Shown: positions 7,924-16,634, counted from the stretch's first letter. The stretch is DNA of 64,000 nucleotides from Mycolicibacterium iranicum (GCF_001650495.1 NZ_LWCS01000025.1:10464-74463); one strand, 5' to 3'. The notes: generated by a model not told the origin, from the sequence alone. Numbers and translations: made by a program.

Positions 7924-9294
7924 GTGCACCGTTACCGAGTCGTCGCCACGGCTCCGGGAGCGGTGCTCGGCCGCATCGCCGGGCTGGCGGCACGTTCCAT
8001 GAACGTACCGATGGCACTCGTGTCGATCGTCGGCGGCGACGAGGTGTCCCTGATCGCCGCCCACGGTTTCGGTGAGCAACTGCCGCCCATTCTGCACCGG
8101 GATCCGCTGCTGGCGTCCACCTCGTTGAACGGTGCCGTCGAAGTCGTCGACGATGCGCGCAGCGATCCGAAGGCCGCCGCCAGCGAGTTCGTTCAGGACC
8201 ATCGGATCCGCTTTTACGCCGCGGCGCCGATCGTCACATTCGACGGACACCGACTGGGCGCGGTGACGGCGATGGATACCGACGTCCGACAGGTCTCTGC
8301 AAACCACCTCACGATCCTGGAGGACCTGGCCGCGATCGTGATGGAGCAGCTGGAGCTGCGCCTGTCGGCGCTGGATGCCGTCGGTGTTGAACGCCGACTA
8401 CGCGGCGCCGCAGAGACGGCTCGCGACGATGCACAACGGGACCGCGACAGCGCAGAAGAGAGTCGAGGTGCCGCAGAGCGGGATCGGGACGAGGCCCGCA
8501 GGCAGCGTGACCAGGCCAGGGCGGATCGCGGGATCGCCGAACGCGACCGTGACTCGATCGAGGAGTACGCCACTGCGTTGCAGCGCACTCTGCTTCCGCC
8601 GTCGCTTCCCCGCATCGAAGGTCTGATAGCGGCGGCCTACTTTCGTCCGATCTCATCGCGCCGGGTCGGCGGCGACTTCTACGACCTGTTCAGCCTGGGC
8701 GGCAATCGGTGGGCGTTCTTCATCGGCGACGTGCTGGGCCACGGAGTCGACGCCGCGGTGGTGACGTCGCTGATCCGCTACACGCTGCGGTCGGCGGCTT
8801 TGCACTACGACAATCCGACCTCCGGCCTGTACGAGCTGAACGCGGTGCTGCTGCGCGAAGTCGAACCGCGACGGTTCTGCACGGTGCACTTCGGAACCCT
8901 GCAACCTGCCGAAGACGGTGACGGATTCACCGTGACCATCGCCACCGGAGGTCATCCGCCCGCCTTGCTCGCCGACCCGGCCAGCAGGCATGTCCAGTCC
9001 ATCCGGCCCGGTGAGGGCATGCTCGTCGGGGCGCTGACCGACGCCGTCTTCGACGTCTGTTCGGTGACGGTGCGTCCCGGTCAGTTCCTGGTGTTCTTCA
9101 CCGACGGGCTGGTAGAGGCCCGCCTCGGCGGTCGCTCGTTCGACGAATCGGCGCTGTCTGAGTTCGTTTCGGAACGCGCAGGGGCGGGCCTGAAATCGTT
9201 GATGGACGAAATCGCCACGCTAGCACCCAAACTGGATCAACGCGACGACATTGCGGTGCTGGCGTTCGAAGTCGCCGCAGACATTCCCGCGTAA
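7924..9294 (+). CDS. GAF domain - coiled coil - SpoIIE/PP2C phosphatase
   Basis: Residues 1-150 form a GAF-type sensor. Residues 155-215 are a highly charged Arg/Asp/Glu coiled coil rich in RDRD-like repeats. Residues 230-450 are a SpoIIE/RsbU PP2C phosphatase with RRVGGDFYDLF near 245, FIGDVLGHGVDAA near 270 and the closing LDQRDDIAVLAF. Such proteins dephosphorylate anti-sigma-factor antagonists in stress-response partner switches. GTG 7924 is the first usual start codon, but family-like sequence continues upstream of it (NYADAEQARLEA before VHRYR) back to about 7855, where CTG is the only plausible candidate, so the true start is uncertain. No kinase or antagonist gene is adjacent. Confidence 0.87.
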   Translation: MHRYRVVATAPGAVLGRIAGLAARSMNVPMALVSIVGGDEVSLIAAHGFGEQLPPILHRDPLLASTSLNGAVEVVDDARSDPKAAASEFVQDHRIRFYAAAPIVTFDGHRLGAVTAMDTDVRQVSANHLTILEDLAAIVMEQLELRLSALDAVGVERRLRGAAETARDDAQRDRDSAEESRGAAERDRDEARRQRDQARADRGIAERDRDSIEEYATALQRTLLPPSLPRIEGLIAAAYFRPISSRRVGGDFYDLFSLGGNRWAFFIGDVLGHGVDAAVVTSLIRYTLRSAALHYDNPTSGLYELNAVLLREVEPRRFCTVHFGTLQPAEDGDGFTVTIATGGHPPALLADPASRHVQSIRPGEGMLVGALTDAVFDVCSVTVRPGQFLVFFTDGLVEARLGGRSFDESALSEFVSERAGAGLKSLMDEIATLAPKLDQRDDIAVLAFEVAADIPA

Positions 9295-9360
9295 CGGCGA
9301 CGCCGCGACGATTGGCGTGTACTGCTTCTTGTCGAGCATCACACGACCGAGGAGCACACG

Positions 9361-10326
9361 TTGACGATGAAATCGGCGATCGGAGCCGTGCTGGCTGCGT
9401 CGCTACTGCTGACCGGATGCCAGAAATCAGAGCAGCTCCCGGCTGCGCCTGCCTATCCCTCCGGGCCGGTCACCATGACCGCGGGCGCCAACCCGGGCAG
9501 CGGTTTCGACATCACCATCCGCGCCGTCGTCGACGCGCTCGAGAAAGAGAAGATCGTCGAGGTGGCACTGCCGGTTGAGAACCGGCCCGGAAACATCGGC
9601 GCCGACTTCCTCGCGACGATGGTCGACGAGTACGAGGGACGTGACGACCAGGTGTCGGTGACGTCGTTGTCGATGATGATGAACGAGTACCGCGGCATCT
9701 CCGAGTACGGGTACCGCGACGTCACGATGATTGCGCGCCTGATGACCGAGTACTACGTCGTGCTCACCGCACCTGACGCGCCGTATCGGAACCTCAAAGA
9801 TCTCCTCTCGGCAGTCCGGGACAACCCCGCCGAAGTCGCGGTCGGCGCGGCGACCGACGACCAGGCACCGTTCGATCTGCTGGTGACGGCATCGGGAGGA
9901 GACCCGGCACGCATCAACTACGTCAGCTTTGAAGGCGGAGCCGAACAGGCCGCTGGGCTTTCCAGCGGCGAGATCGACGTCGCGATCGCCGGGGTCAGCG
10001 AGGTCGTCGATCCGCTGATGTCGGGTGCGCTGAAACCCTTGGGTGTTCTGTCCGAGGAGCGCCTGCCCGGACTCGACGCGCCGACCGCGCGGGAACAGGG
10101 TTTCGATGTGACCCTGTCGAATTGGCGCGGACTCTACGGCCCGCCGGAGATGCCGGACTTCGCCGTGAACTACTGGCAGGAAGCTCTCGGCAGGATGGTC
10201 GAGACCCCAACGTGGAAACAGATCGCCGAGCGTAACCAGTTCACCACCACGTTCATGATCGGCGACGAGTTCCAGAAGTTCCTCGCCGAGACGCAGGCCG
10301 ATCTCAACGCCGCGTTGGCGAGTTAG
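9361..10326 (+). CDS. TctC-like tripartite tricarboxylate transporter binding lipoprotein
   Basis: A 321-residue lipoprotein with signal peptide and lipobox L-T-G-C. The mature protein matches the Bug/TctC receptor family: GPVTMTAGANPGSGFDITIR replaces the usual beta1 loop, VENRPGNIGA follows, and FEGGAEQAAGLSSGEID sits mid-protein. These receptors bind carboxylates and hand them to TctA/TctB membrane subunits. Neither subunit is in the window, so this is an orphan receptor, possibly used for sensing or by a distant transporter. TTG 9361 is chosen because GAGGAG ends 6 bases upstream; ATG 9367 is the alternative. Its stop overlaps that of the convergent Ntn-hydrolase gene. Confidence 0.82.
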   Translation: MTMKSAIGAVLAASLLLTGCQKSEQLPAAPAYPSGPVTMTAGANPGSGFDITIRAVVDALEKEKIVEVALPVENRPGNIGADFLATMVDEYEGRDDQVSVTSLSMMMNEYRGISEYGYRDVTMIARLMTEYYVVLTAPDAPYRNLKDLLSAVRDNPAEVAVGAATDDQAPFDLLVTASGGDPARINYVSFEGGAEQAAGLSSGEIDVAIAGVSEVVDPLMSGALKPLGVLSEERLPGLDAPTAREQGFDVTLSNWRGLYGPPEMPDFAVNYWQEALGRMVETPTWKQIAERNQFTTTFMIGDEFQKFLAETQADLNAALAS

Positions 10327-11030
10327 CGTTCCCCGTCGGCGAACAGTCGATCCAGTGCTTCGCGTTCGAGCTCGATCCATCGGCTCACGTGGACCCGCAC
10401 CTCGGCGATCTCCTCCTCGCTCAGATGCTGGGCGCCCTCGGGTGTGATCCGGCACAGGTCCATCGGACCGCCGACACTGGGCGAGGAAGCGTCCAGGGCG
10501 TCGAGGACACGCAACGCGGCGACCACGCCGTAATCGACATCACGCTCCGACATCCGGAAGGACGCGAGCAGGGCATGGGCCTGCTGGGCCATCGCCGCCC
10601 CGCTGCCGACGGCCTGAAAACCCGTCTCTTCGTGGTGGCCGATCAGCCCGTTGGGGTCCACGTCGATGATGAACGGGCGATCGCCGTCATAGCCCGCCGC
10701 CAGCACGTACGTCGCGGGGGTTCCCCCGCTTTTCTGGCCCGGGACGTCGTCGATGAAGGTGTCGTAGTGGTGCTTGAGGATCGGCAGAATCCGGGCCTGC
10801 AGCGCGTGCCCGGTGTTCTTGGCTTCCACGATCGCGTCCGCTTCATCGTTGAACACCTGCTCCACGTCATAGAGCACGGCGCGTGATCCGCTTCCTCCCC
10901 ACGCCGCGTGCTTGCCCAGTGGGTGCAACTTCTGTGCCGGGTAGGTCAGGCCGCGTCCCGGATCGGTGATCTGCGAATCAGACGCCAGGACAACTCCATT
11001 TGCGCACCGCAGCGCAAGAACGACAGTCAC
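10323..11030 (-). CDS. Proteasome-type Ntn hydrolase
   Basis: From GTG 11030 the product has 235 residues and begins M-T-V-V-L-A-L-R, then GVVLASDSQITDP. That is the start of a mature proteasome beta subunit: a potential N-terminal Thr2 nucleophile exposed by simple Met removal, and the conserved SDS/SDxR loop. Later parts include YVLAAGYDGDRPFIIDVDPNG and a helix with the GSGAAMAQQAHALL pattern, as in the beta-subunit fold. There is no propeptide, unlike PrcB. It is therefore neither PrcA nor PrcB but a separate self-starting Ntn protease candidate, in the spirit of Anbu/HslV relatives. The frame remains open far upstream across mscS, but that part is antisense to a real gene. No ATPase partner is nearby. 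Confidence 0.78.
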   Translation of the reverse strand: MTVVLALRCANGVVLASDSQITDPGRGLTYPAQKLHPLGKHAAWGGSGSRAVLYDVEQVFNDEADAIVEAKNTGHALQARILPILKHHYDTFIDDVPGQKSGGTPATYVLAAGYDGDRPFIIDVDPNGLIGHHEETGFQAVGSGAAMAQQAHALLASFRMSERDVDYGVVAALRVLDALDASSPSVGGPMDLCRITPEGAQHLSEEEIAEVRVHVSRWIELEREALDRLFADGER

Positions 11031-11073
11031 CTCTCGATCGTGCCACGGCCCCGATCGGGGACCCGGGGGGCTC

Positions 11074-11108
11074 AAGGAGGTAATACCGCCGCCGTATGGT
11101 GGTAACAC
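11074..11108 (+). promoter_or_regulatory. Unusual mscS leader: Shine-Dalgarno, hairpin, start codon
   Basis: A near-perfect AAGGAGG (11074-11080) lies 28 bases before the mscS ATG, too far for normal use. Between them TACCGCC (11084-11090) can pair with GGTGGTA (11098-11104), with one G-U pair and a 7-base loop. Folding would bring the two signals within about 8 bases. Alternatively TAATAC (11081-11086) is simply a -10 box and GGTGG serves as the ribosome site. Confidence 0.4.
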
Positions 11109-12065
11109 ATGGATGTCTCCCTCTTGGCTTTCGAATGGACGGACACCAGCAGGCATTGGCTCATCGAGGTCCCGATCAGGATCGTCGCCTATATCGCCGT
11201 TGCCCTCGTCATTCGCTACATCGCACACCGCATGATCGACCGGACCACGCTGGCCCGCAGCCGCAAGGAGCGCAGCGTCGGTGAGGAGGGTCGGCCGTCG
11301 AGGACGCCGCCGATCGTGCGCCGCCTGCGCGACCGCGTGCCGTCCTCGTCGACCAGCGAGCAGGTGATCGCGCGGCGCCAGCAGCGTGCGCAGACCATCG
11401 GTTCGGTCCTGAAGTCGACGGTGTCGATCGTGCTGCTGGTCTGGGTGGTGCTGGCGGTGCTGAACGTGCTCGGCGTGAACATCGCCCCGTTCATCGCATC
11501 GGCGGGCGTGGTCGGACTGGCGATCGGTTTCGGCGCGCAGAACCTTGTCCGCGATTTCGTCACCGGCGTGTTCATGCTTCTGGAGGACCAGTACGGGGTT
11601 GGCGACACCGTGGATCTCGGCGACGCGGTCGGCGAGGTCGAGAGCGTCGGTCTGCGGATCACCACGGTCCGCGACATCGACGGCACGCTCTGGTACGTCC
11701 GCAACGGTGAGATCGCCCGTGTGGGCAACATGAGCCAGGAGTACGCCGTTGCGCGCATCGAGGTCCCGGTCGCGCTGACCGCCGATGTCGATCGCGCCGA
11801 ACAGGTCGCCATCGATGCAGCCGAGGAGGCTGTGGCGGATCCCGCCCTGGCGGGCAAAGTGCTCGGTGAGCCCGAGATGCTCGGTGTGCAGGAACTCTCT
11901 CCGGACCTCATCAAGCTGCGGATGACGGTGAAGGTGCGCCCGAACGCACAGTGGTCCGTGCAACGCAAACTGCGGAGGGCGATCTTGCGCGCCTACGACG
12001 AGCACGGTATCGACCTGCCCTACCCGACAGGCCGCATGCAGGCCGTCGGCGATCAGGCGATGTGA
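11109..12065 (+). CDS. Small-conductance mechanosensitive channel (MscS family)
   Basis: A 318-residue channel protein with an N-terminal transmembrane helix at about residues 20-42, a basic linker, two further helices, and the pore-lining TM3 with the signature GLAIGFGAQNLVRDFVTGVFMLLEDQYGVGD split across the membrane border (around residues 135-160). The beta domain and cytoplasmic vestibule follow. MscS channels open under membrane tension and release solutes on osmotic downshift. It is divergent from the Ntn hydrolase and nearly abuts the convergent DUF427 gene (7 bases). Confidence 0.93.
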   Translation: MDVSLLAFEWTDTSRHWLIEVPIRIVAYIAVALVIRYIAHRMIDRTTLARSRKERSVGEEGRPSRTPPIVRRLRDRVPSSSTSEQVIARRQQRAQTIGSVLKSTVSIVLLVWVVLAVLNVLGVNIAPFIASAGVVGLAIGFGAQNLVRDFVTGVFMLLEDQYGVGDTVDLGDAVGEVESVGLRITTVRDIDGTLWYVRNGEIARVGNMSQEYAVARIEVPVALTADVDRAEQVAIDAAEEAVADPALAGKVLGEPEMLGVQELSPDLIKLRMTVKVRPNAQWSVQRKLRRAILRAYDEHGIDLPYPTGRMQAVGDQAM

Positions 12066-12072
12066 GAGCGGA

Positions 12073-12564
12073 TCACCAGCCCGCGGAGCCAGGCACCCCT
12101 TTGAAGGGCCCGGCTATCCAGCTGGTGATCCAACCGCCGTAGAACCCGCCCGGCTGGGGCACCACCTCTTCGCCGGTGACAGTGCATCGGTCGACCAAGC
12201 TAGCCATCACCGCGACCGCTCCCGTGAGCTCGACGAATGCGGCCGAAGGTGCGGGATACGTCCACGCCGCCCGCCGGGCGACGGCAGCGGGAGTTACCAG
12301 GTCGAAGTAACTGGCCTGGCCTTTCCACTCGCACCAGGACGACCCGGCCGTTGGCCGCAGCGAACCTTCGACAAAACACCCCGGTGGGAGGTAATAGGTC
12401 GGCGGGTGGCTGGTTTCGAGGACACGCCACGCGGCGTTCGTCGCCGCCACCGTCTGGCCGCCGAATTCAACGGTGATCGAGCCGGCGAAGGGTTCCAACC
12501 GCGGCGGACGAGGGTAGTCCCATACGGACTCTTGACCTGGGCGTGGCCTATCGGGGACGGGCAT
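12073..12564 (-). CDS. DUF427 family protein
   Basis: The 163-residue protein matches DUF427. WDYPRPPRLEP opens the domain, followed by TNAAWRVLETSHPPTYYLPP, then CEWKGQASYFDL and the terminal GGWITSWIAGPFKGVPGSAGW region, which are all typical. The family is small and soluble and has no established reaction. It lies tail-to-tail with mscS and back-to-back with the peptide transporter gene, so it is probably monocistronic. Confidence 0.9.
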   Translation of the reverse strand: MPVPDRPRPGQESVWDYPRPPRLEPFAGSITVEFGGQTVAATNAAWRVLETSHPPTYYLPPGCFVEGSLRPTAGSSWCEWKGQASYFDLVTPAAVARRAAWTYPAPSAAFVELTGAVAVMASLVDRCTVTGEEVVPQPGGFYGGWITSWIAGPFKGVPGSAGW

Positions 12565-12617
12565 GACCCGAGTCTAGGAACTCGCAGTGAAGGGTGGGAA
12601 CGGTGCAGGCTGACCCT

Positions 12618-14066
12618 ATGACGACTCGTGAGCACAACGCATCGCGCACGGTGTTCGGTCACCCGATCGGGCTGACCAATCTGTTCGGCGTCGAGCTCTG
12701 GGAACGGTTCTCCTTCTACGGGATGCTGACCATCCTCGGCTACTACCTCTACTACTCGGTCACCGACGGCGGGCTCGGGCTGCCGCAGTCCACCGCGACA
12801 GGCATCGTCGGTGCCTACGGCGGCCTGGTCTATCTGTCGACTGTCCTCGGCGGCTGGATCGCCGATCGCCTGCTGGGCATGGAGCGCACGGTGTTCTACG
12901 GCGGTGCTGTCGTGATGATCGGCCACATCGCCCTGGCCGTTCTTCCCGGCCTCACGGGCGTCGGTGTCGGGCTGCTGTTCGTAGCGCTCGGATCGGGAGC
13001 GTTGAAGGCCAACGCGTCTTCGCTGCTGGGAACCCTCTACGAGAAAGGCGATGTGCGCGCCGACGGCGGCTTCACCCTGTTCTATCTCGGGATCAATCTC
13101 GGAGCGTTCATCGGCCCGTTGGTCACCGGTCTGCTGCAGACCAGTCTGGGGTTCCACTACGGCTTCGGTGCGGCCGCGATCGGCATGGCGCTGGGATTGG
13201 CGCAGTACGTCGTCTTTCGGCGCAACCTCGGAGAGCACGGGCGCGTCGTACCGAACCCGTTGCCGCGCAACGCTGTCGGCAAGGCCGTCGGGGTGTTTGT
13301 GGCGGTCTTGGTGGTTATCGGGGTGGCGGTCGCGTTGAAGTTGGTGACCCTGGCGAATCTGTCCCAGGTCACGACCGGCGTCATCGTGCTCGCCTCGATC
13401 GCGTACTTTGCATTGTTCTTGACAAGCCCGAAAGTTACTGCGCCGGAGCGGGTCCGGGTCCGCGCATTCATCCCGCTGTTCGTCGCGAACGCCGTCTTCT
13501 GGTCGCTGTTCCAGCAGATCTTCACCGTACTCGCGGTGTACTCCGACGAGCGGATGAACTGGTCGATCTTCGGGTGGACCGCGCCGTCGAACTGGATCGG
13601 ATCGATCGAACCGGTTTGGATCATCGCGCTGTCACCGTTGTTCGCGATCCTGTGGACACGACTGGGCAACCGGGCGCCCACCACGCCGCGCAAGTTCGCC
13701 TACGGTGTCATCGGTATGGGCCTGGCTTTCCTGTGCTTCGTGCCGCTGGCGGGCGTCAGCGCTGTGCCCGCGCTGGCGGTGCTGGCGATCCTGGGCGTCT
13801 TCGCCGTGTCGGAACTGCTGTTGTCGCCGATCGGGCTGTCGATCACCACCAAGCTTGCGCCGGAGGCATTCCGCGCGCAGATGATGGCGCTGTATTTTTT
13901 CTCGGTCGGTCTCGGCACGTCGATGTCGGGTGTTCTCGCGGGGTACTACGACACCTCCCGTGAGGCAGCCTATTTCGGCATTCTCGGTGCGGTCGCGGTT
14001 GCGGCAGGCGTGGTCGTGTTCGCCATCGCGCCGTGGATCAGCCGCCAGATGGAGGGCGTGCACTAA
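12618..14066 (+). CDS. POT/PTR2-family proton-dependent oligopeptide transporter
   Basis: About 482 residues and 12-14 membrane helices. The PTR2 signature ELWERFSFYGM appears near the N-terminus, the proton-coupling ExxER being intact, and the second family motif region FYLGINLGAFIGP follows in helix 5. These transporters import di- and tripeptides with protons. ATG 12618 is used; GTG 12603, which has AAGGGTGG about 5 bases upstream, is an equally possible start and would add five residues. The gene ends overlapping the stop of the convergent PhoD-like phosphatase. Confidence 0.92.
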   Translation: MTTREHNASRTVFGHPIGLTNLFGVELWERFSFYGMLTILGYYLYYSVTDGGLGLPQSTATGIVGAYGGLVYLSTVLGGWIADRLLGMERTVFYGGAVVMIGHIALAVLPGLTGVGVGLLFVALGSGALKANASSLLGTLYEKGDVRADGGFTLFYLGINLGAFIGPLVTGLLQTSLGFHYGFGAAAIGMALGLAQYVVFRRNLGEHGRVVPNPLPRNAVGKAVGVFVAVLVVIGVAVALKLVTLANLSQVTTGVIVLASIAYFALFLTSPKVTAPERVRVRAFIPLFVANAVFWSLFQQIFTVLAVYSDERMNWSIFGWTAPSNWIGSIEPVWIIALSPLFAILWTRLGNRAPTTPRKFAYGVIGMGLAFLCFVPLAGVSAVPALAVLAILGVFAVSELLLSPIGLSITTKLAPEAFRAQMMALYFFSVGLGTSMSGVLAGYYDTSREAAYFGILGAVAVAAGVVVFAIAPWISRQMEGVH

Positions 14067-15685
14067 TCGGTGAGCTTGACCCTGGCCACCGTCGAGAGCT
14101 CGCCGTTGTCCTCGGGTTGTTCGAAGAACACCTCCGCGGTGCGGCCGTGCGCTTCCAGACTCGCGATCGTGTTGCCGAACTGCGGCCCGCTGAGATTCGC
14201 CCACGACATCGGGAGATCGGGTGAACCCGCGCGCTTGGCCCAGCGCCGGGTCAGCCGCGCGACCCGCGGTGACCACGCGAACTTGAAGGCGGGCTTGACG
14301 GGAGCCGGCACATAGTTGTGGACGGGGGAGCACACCAGCTGGTGCACCGTCGTCTCGCCCGTCTCTCGGAAGAGCGCACGTGCCGCGTAGCTGTGGTGGA
14401 CGTCCCCGGAGAGCACCGAGATCGTCGCCGGTGAACTTTGTGCTGCCGCTTCGATCATCCCGCTGAAGCGCATGAAGGATTGCATGAATGCCGGCCAGTG
14501 CTCTAAATCTGCTGTCTGCCGGATCTTTTCGGCGATCTTCCCTCGCAGGCCGGGCCGGTCTGCGGCGATCTCGTTGATGATCTGGAGGTCCCCGAGTGCC
14601 GGCGGCAGGAGCCAGGGCAGCGACGATCCGATGAGCAGGTGGTCGACCGAGTCGAGGTCGTCACCGACCTGCTCCTCTACCCATCGAAACTCGCGGTCTC
14701 CGAGCATCTTCCGATCGCCGCTGTCGAGGATGCGGGCGTTGCGGGAGTCCACCATGACGAGACGGCTGCGTCCCAGATCCCACCGGAAGCTGAACCGCAG
14801 ACCCTTGTCGCCGTCAACCTCGAAGTCGGCGCGGTCGGCCAGCTCGACCAGCAGAGGCCAGCAGTCGCCCTCGGCGGCCATCACCTTCTGAAAGTCCTCG
14901 TCGGCGGCCAATTCGGCCGGACTGAGGTTGCCGAGATGCTGGTACACCCAATACGACCCGAGGCCCGCATGAATCCGGTCGCGCCACCACGGCTTCTTGT
15001 TGACCTCCGCCCTCCAGGGTGCGGAGGTGTTCCAGTCATCGCGGATGTCGTGATCGTCGAAGATCATCGCGGTCGGCAGCGTCGACAGGATCCACCGGAT
15101 CTCTGGGTCGCCCCACGTGTGCCGGTAAAGCCGCTCGTACTCGGTGTAGGTCACGACCTCGTCCGGCGGTCGCCGCTTGGACGTCCGACGGCCGGCCAGT
15201 TGGCGACGCGCCTCGGGGGTCAGCTCGTCGGCGTACACCTGATCGCCGAGAAGCAGCAGCGCATCGGGCCACTCTTCGACCGGCGTTGCCGTGAGGCGGG
15301 TGGCGAAACAATCCAGCGCGTCCAGGCCGAGCTTGTCGTCCAGCTTGGCGACGCCGGTCTTGGGATAGCGGCAGGACCCGAAAACGATCTTCAGCCGGTC
15401 GGCGGTCTTCGGTCCGCGAGTCCTGATGACGCTCGGCGGAAATTCGGAGTCGGGCTCGGGCCAGACCTTCACCCCGTCGACACGTACCTCGTAGTGAAAC
15501 ACCGAGTCCGGGGCCAACCCCTCGACGACCACCAACGCGTAGTGATATTCGTCCACCTCGAACGTTCGTGCGGAACAGCCGAGGATCTCGACTTCCGCGG
15601 GTGCATCGGTCTGCACCCACACCACGGCGGTCGTCTCGCCGACATGTCGTAGCACCGGGCCCAGAGCAAGCGTCACCCGATCCAC
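14063..15685 (-). CDS. PhoD-like phosphatase/phosphodiesterase
   Basis: A 540-residue enzyme with an N-terminal fibronectin-like beta domain (residues 1-90) and a PhoD-type catalytic domain. Metal-site motifs are IVFGSCRYP near 105, LLLLGDQVYADE near 147, MIFDDHDIRDDWN near 215 and LSGDVHHSYAAR near 430. PhoD enzymes use Fe/Ca to hydrolyse phosphate mono- or diesters. Unlike classical PhoD there is no Tat signal peptide, so this version is probably cytoplasmic. The NUDIX gene lies directly upstream (9-base gap, same strand), suggesting co-transcription. Confidence 0.88.
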   Translation of the reverse strand: MDRVTLALGPVLRHVGETTAVVWVQTDAPAEVEILGCSARTFEVDEYHYALVVVEGLAPDSVFHYEVRVDGVKVWPEPDSEFPPSVIRTRGPKTADRLKIVFGSCRYPKTGVAKLDDKLGLDALDCFATRLTATPVEEWPDALLLLGDQVYADELTPEARRQLAGRRTSKRRPPDEVVTYTEYERLYRHTWGDPEIRWILSTLPTAMIFDDHDIRDDWNTSAPWRAEVNKKPWWRDRIHAGLGSYWVYQHLGNLSPAELAADEDFQKVMAAEGDCWPLLVELADRADFEVDGDKGLRFSFRWDLGRSRLVMVDSRNARILDSGDRKMLGDREFRWVEEQVGDDLDSVDHLLIGSSLPWLLPPALGDLQIINEIAADRPGLRGKIAEKIRQTADLEHWPAFMQSFMRFSGMIEAAAQSSPATISVLSGDVHHSYAARALFRETGETTVHQLVCSPVHNYVPAPVKPAFKFAWSPRVARLTRRWAKRAGSPDLPMSWANLSGPQFGNTIASLEAHGRTAEVFFEQPEDNGELSTVARVKLTD

Positions 15686-15694
15686 CCTAGGCCA

Positions 15695-16198
15695 CTAGAG
15701 CCCGAGCGCCAGAGGAGTCGCCGGAGGCCCGTCGGTGAGCAACTCTCGCAACAGTTTTGGTAACGCCCGCGGCGAGAACAGCTCGCCGGCGGCGTGGGCG
15801 GCATCCATGGCCGCCAGGGCCCACCATCGCTGCTCCACGATTCCCTCGGCATCCGGGTGTCCGGGCGACCCGGGCGGGACACCACTTGCCGGTGGGAACT
15901 CGTCGATGAGGATCAGGAAATAGTGGTTGACGATCCCGGCGAAGCCCTGGTCACGCATCCACGGCATCGTGACGGTCTGAATCCACACCAGCTGCGGTGC
16001 GTGCTCGACGGTGACAACCAGACCGGTCTCCTCGTGCAACTCCCGGGTCAGCGCCTCGACGTGCGTCTCACCGTGCTCGACACCCCCGCCGGGACCGGCC
16101 CACACGGCGTAGTCATGGACGCGGTGCCGGGCGAGCAGGACCCGGTCGCCGTCGACGAGAAGCGCGCGACATGAATGACGCAACGGGAGGTCGGTCAC
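15695..16198 (-). CDS. NUDIX hydrolase
   Basis: The 167-residue protein contains a complete NUDIX box: G-G-V-E-H-G-E-T then RELHEETGL, satisfying Gx5Ex7REUxEExGU around residues 38-60. The family cleaves nucleoside diphosphates linked to another moiety, often for housecleaning. Substrate cannot be assigned. GTG start at 16198. It is followed 9 bases later by the PhoD-like gene, a plausible two-gene phosphate-hydrolase operon. Confidence 0.92.
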   Translation of the reverse strand: MTDLPLRHSCRALLVDGDRVLLARHRVHDYAVWAGPGGGVEHGETHVEALTRELHEETGLVVTVEHAPQLVWIQTVTMPWMRDQGFAGIVNHYFLILIDEFPPASGVPPGSPGHPDAEGIVEQRWWALAAMDAAHAAGELFSPRALPKLLRELLTDGPPATPLALGL

Positions 16199-16281
16199 CG
16201 TGGAAACGGTAACCGAGCGCGGGCCGATGATTTTCCCGGATTCGGGTTGTCTGTACCGGCGACAGCGGAAGGAGCGAATAC

Positions 16282-16599
16282 ATGGTGATCGTCTCGGGGC
16301 ACCTCATGATCGACCCACAGTCGCGCGGGGCTTATCTCGAAGGTTGTGTTGCCGTGGTCGAGCTGGCACGCCGCACGCCGGGCTGCCTCGACTTCGCCAT
16401 CAGCGCCGACATGATCGACACCAGCCGGATCAATGTGTACGAACGCTGGCAGTCCCAGGCCGCGGTCGACGCATTTCGCGGCAGCGGGCCGAGCAGCGAA
16501 CAGCAGGTGTCGATGCTGTCGGCCGCGGTGTCGGAGTACGACGTCGCGGAGGTACGCGTGCTGTCGGCGGCCGACGACGAGGCAGACACCTCCCGGTAA
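16282..16599 (+). CDS. Antibiotic-biosynthesis-monooxygenase (ABM) domain protein
   Basis: A 105-residue ferredoxin-like ABM protein: short strand MVIVSGHLMI, helix with YLEGCVAVVELARRTPGC, then DFAISADMIDTSRINVYERWQSQAAVDAF, the usual family ending with an aromatic and Trp-rich strand. ABM proteins are cofactor-independent monooxygenases or haem/quinone-handling proteins and usually dimerise. AAGGAG lies 7 bases before the ATG. It is followed by the phosphoesterase gene after 35 bases, possibly as one transcript. Confidence 0.85.
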   Translation: MVIVSGHLMIDPQSRGAYLEGCVAVVELARRTPGCLDFAISADMIDTSRINVYERWQSQAAVDAFRGSGPSSEQQVSMLSAAVSEYDVAEVRVLSAADDEADTSR

Positions 16600-16634
16600 G
16601 ACTGGATCAACCTCAGTGCCACAAGGTGGTCCTC

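Noticed and set aside
10323-12005. A 560-codon minus-strand frame joining the Ntn hydrolase to sequence antisense to mscS
   Set aside because: Only the last 235 codons (from GTG 11030) look like protein; the rest is antisense to a clear MscS channel gene and is compositionally a shadow.
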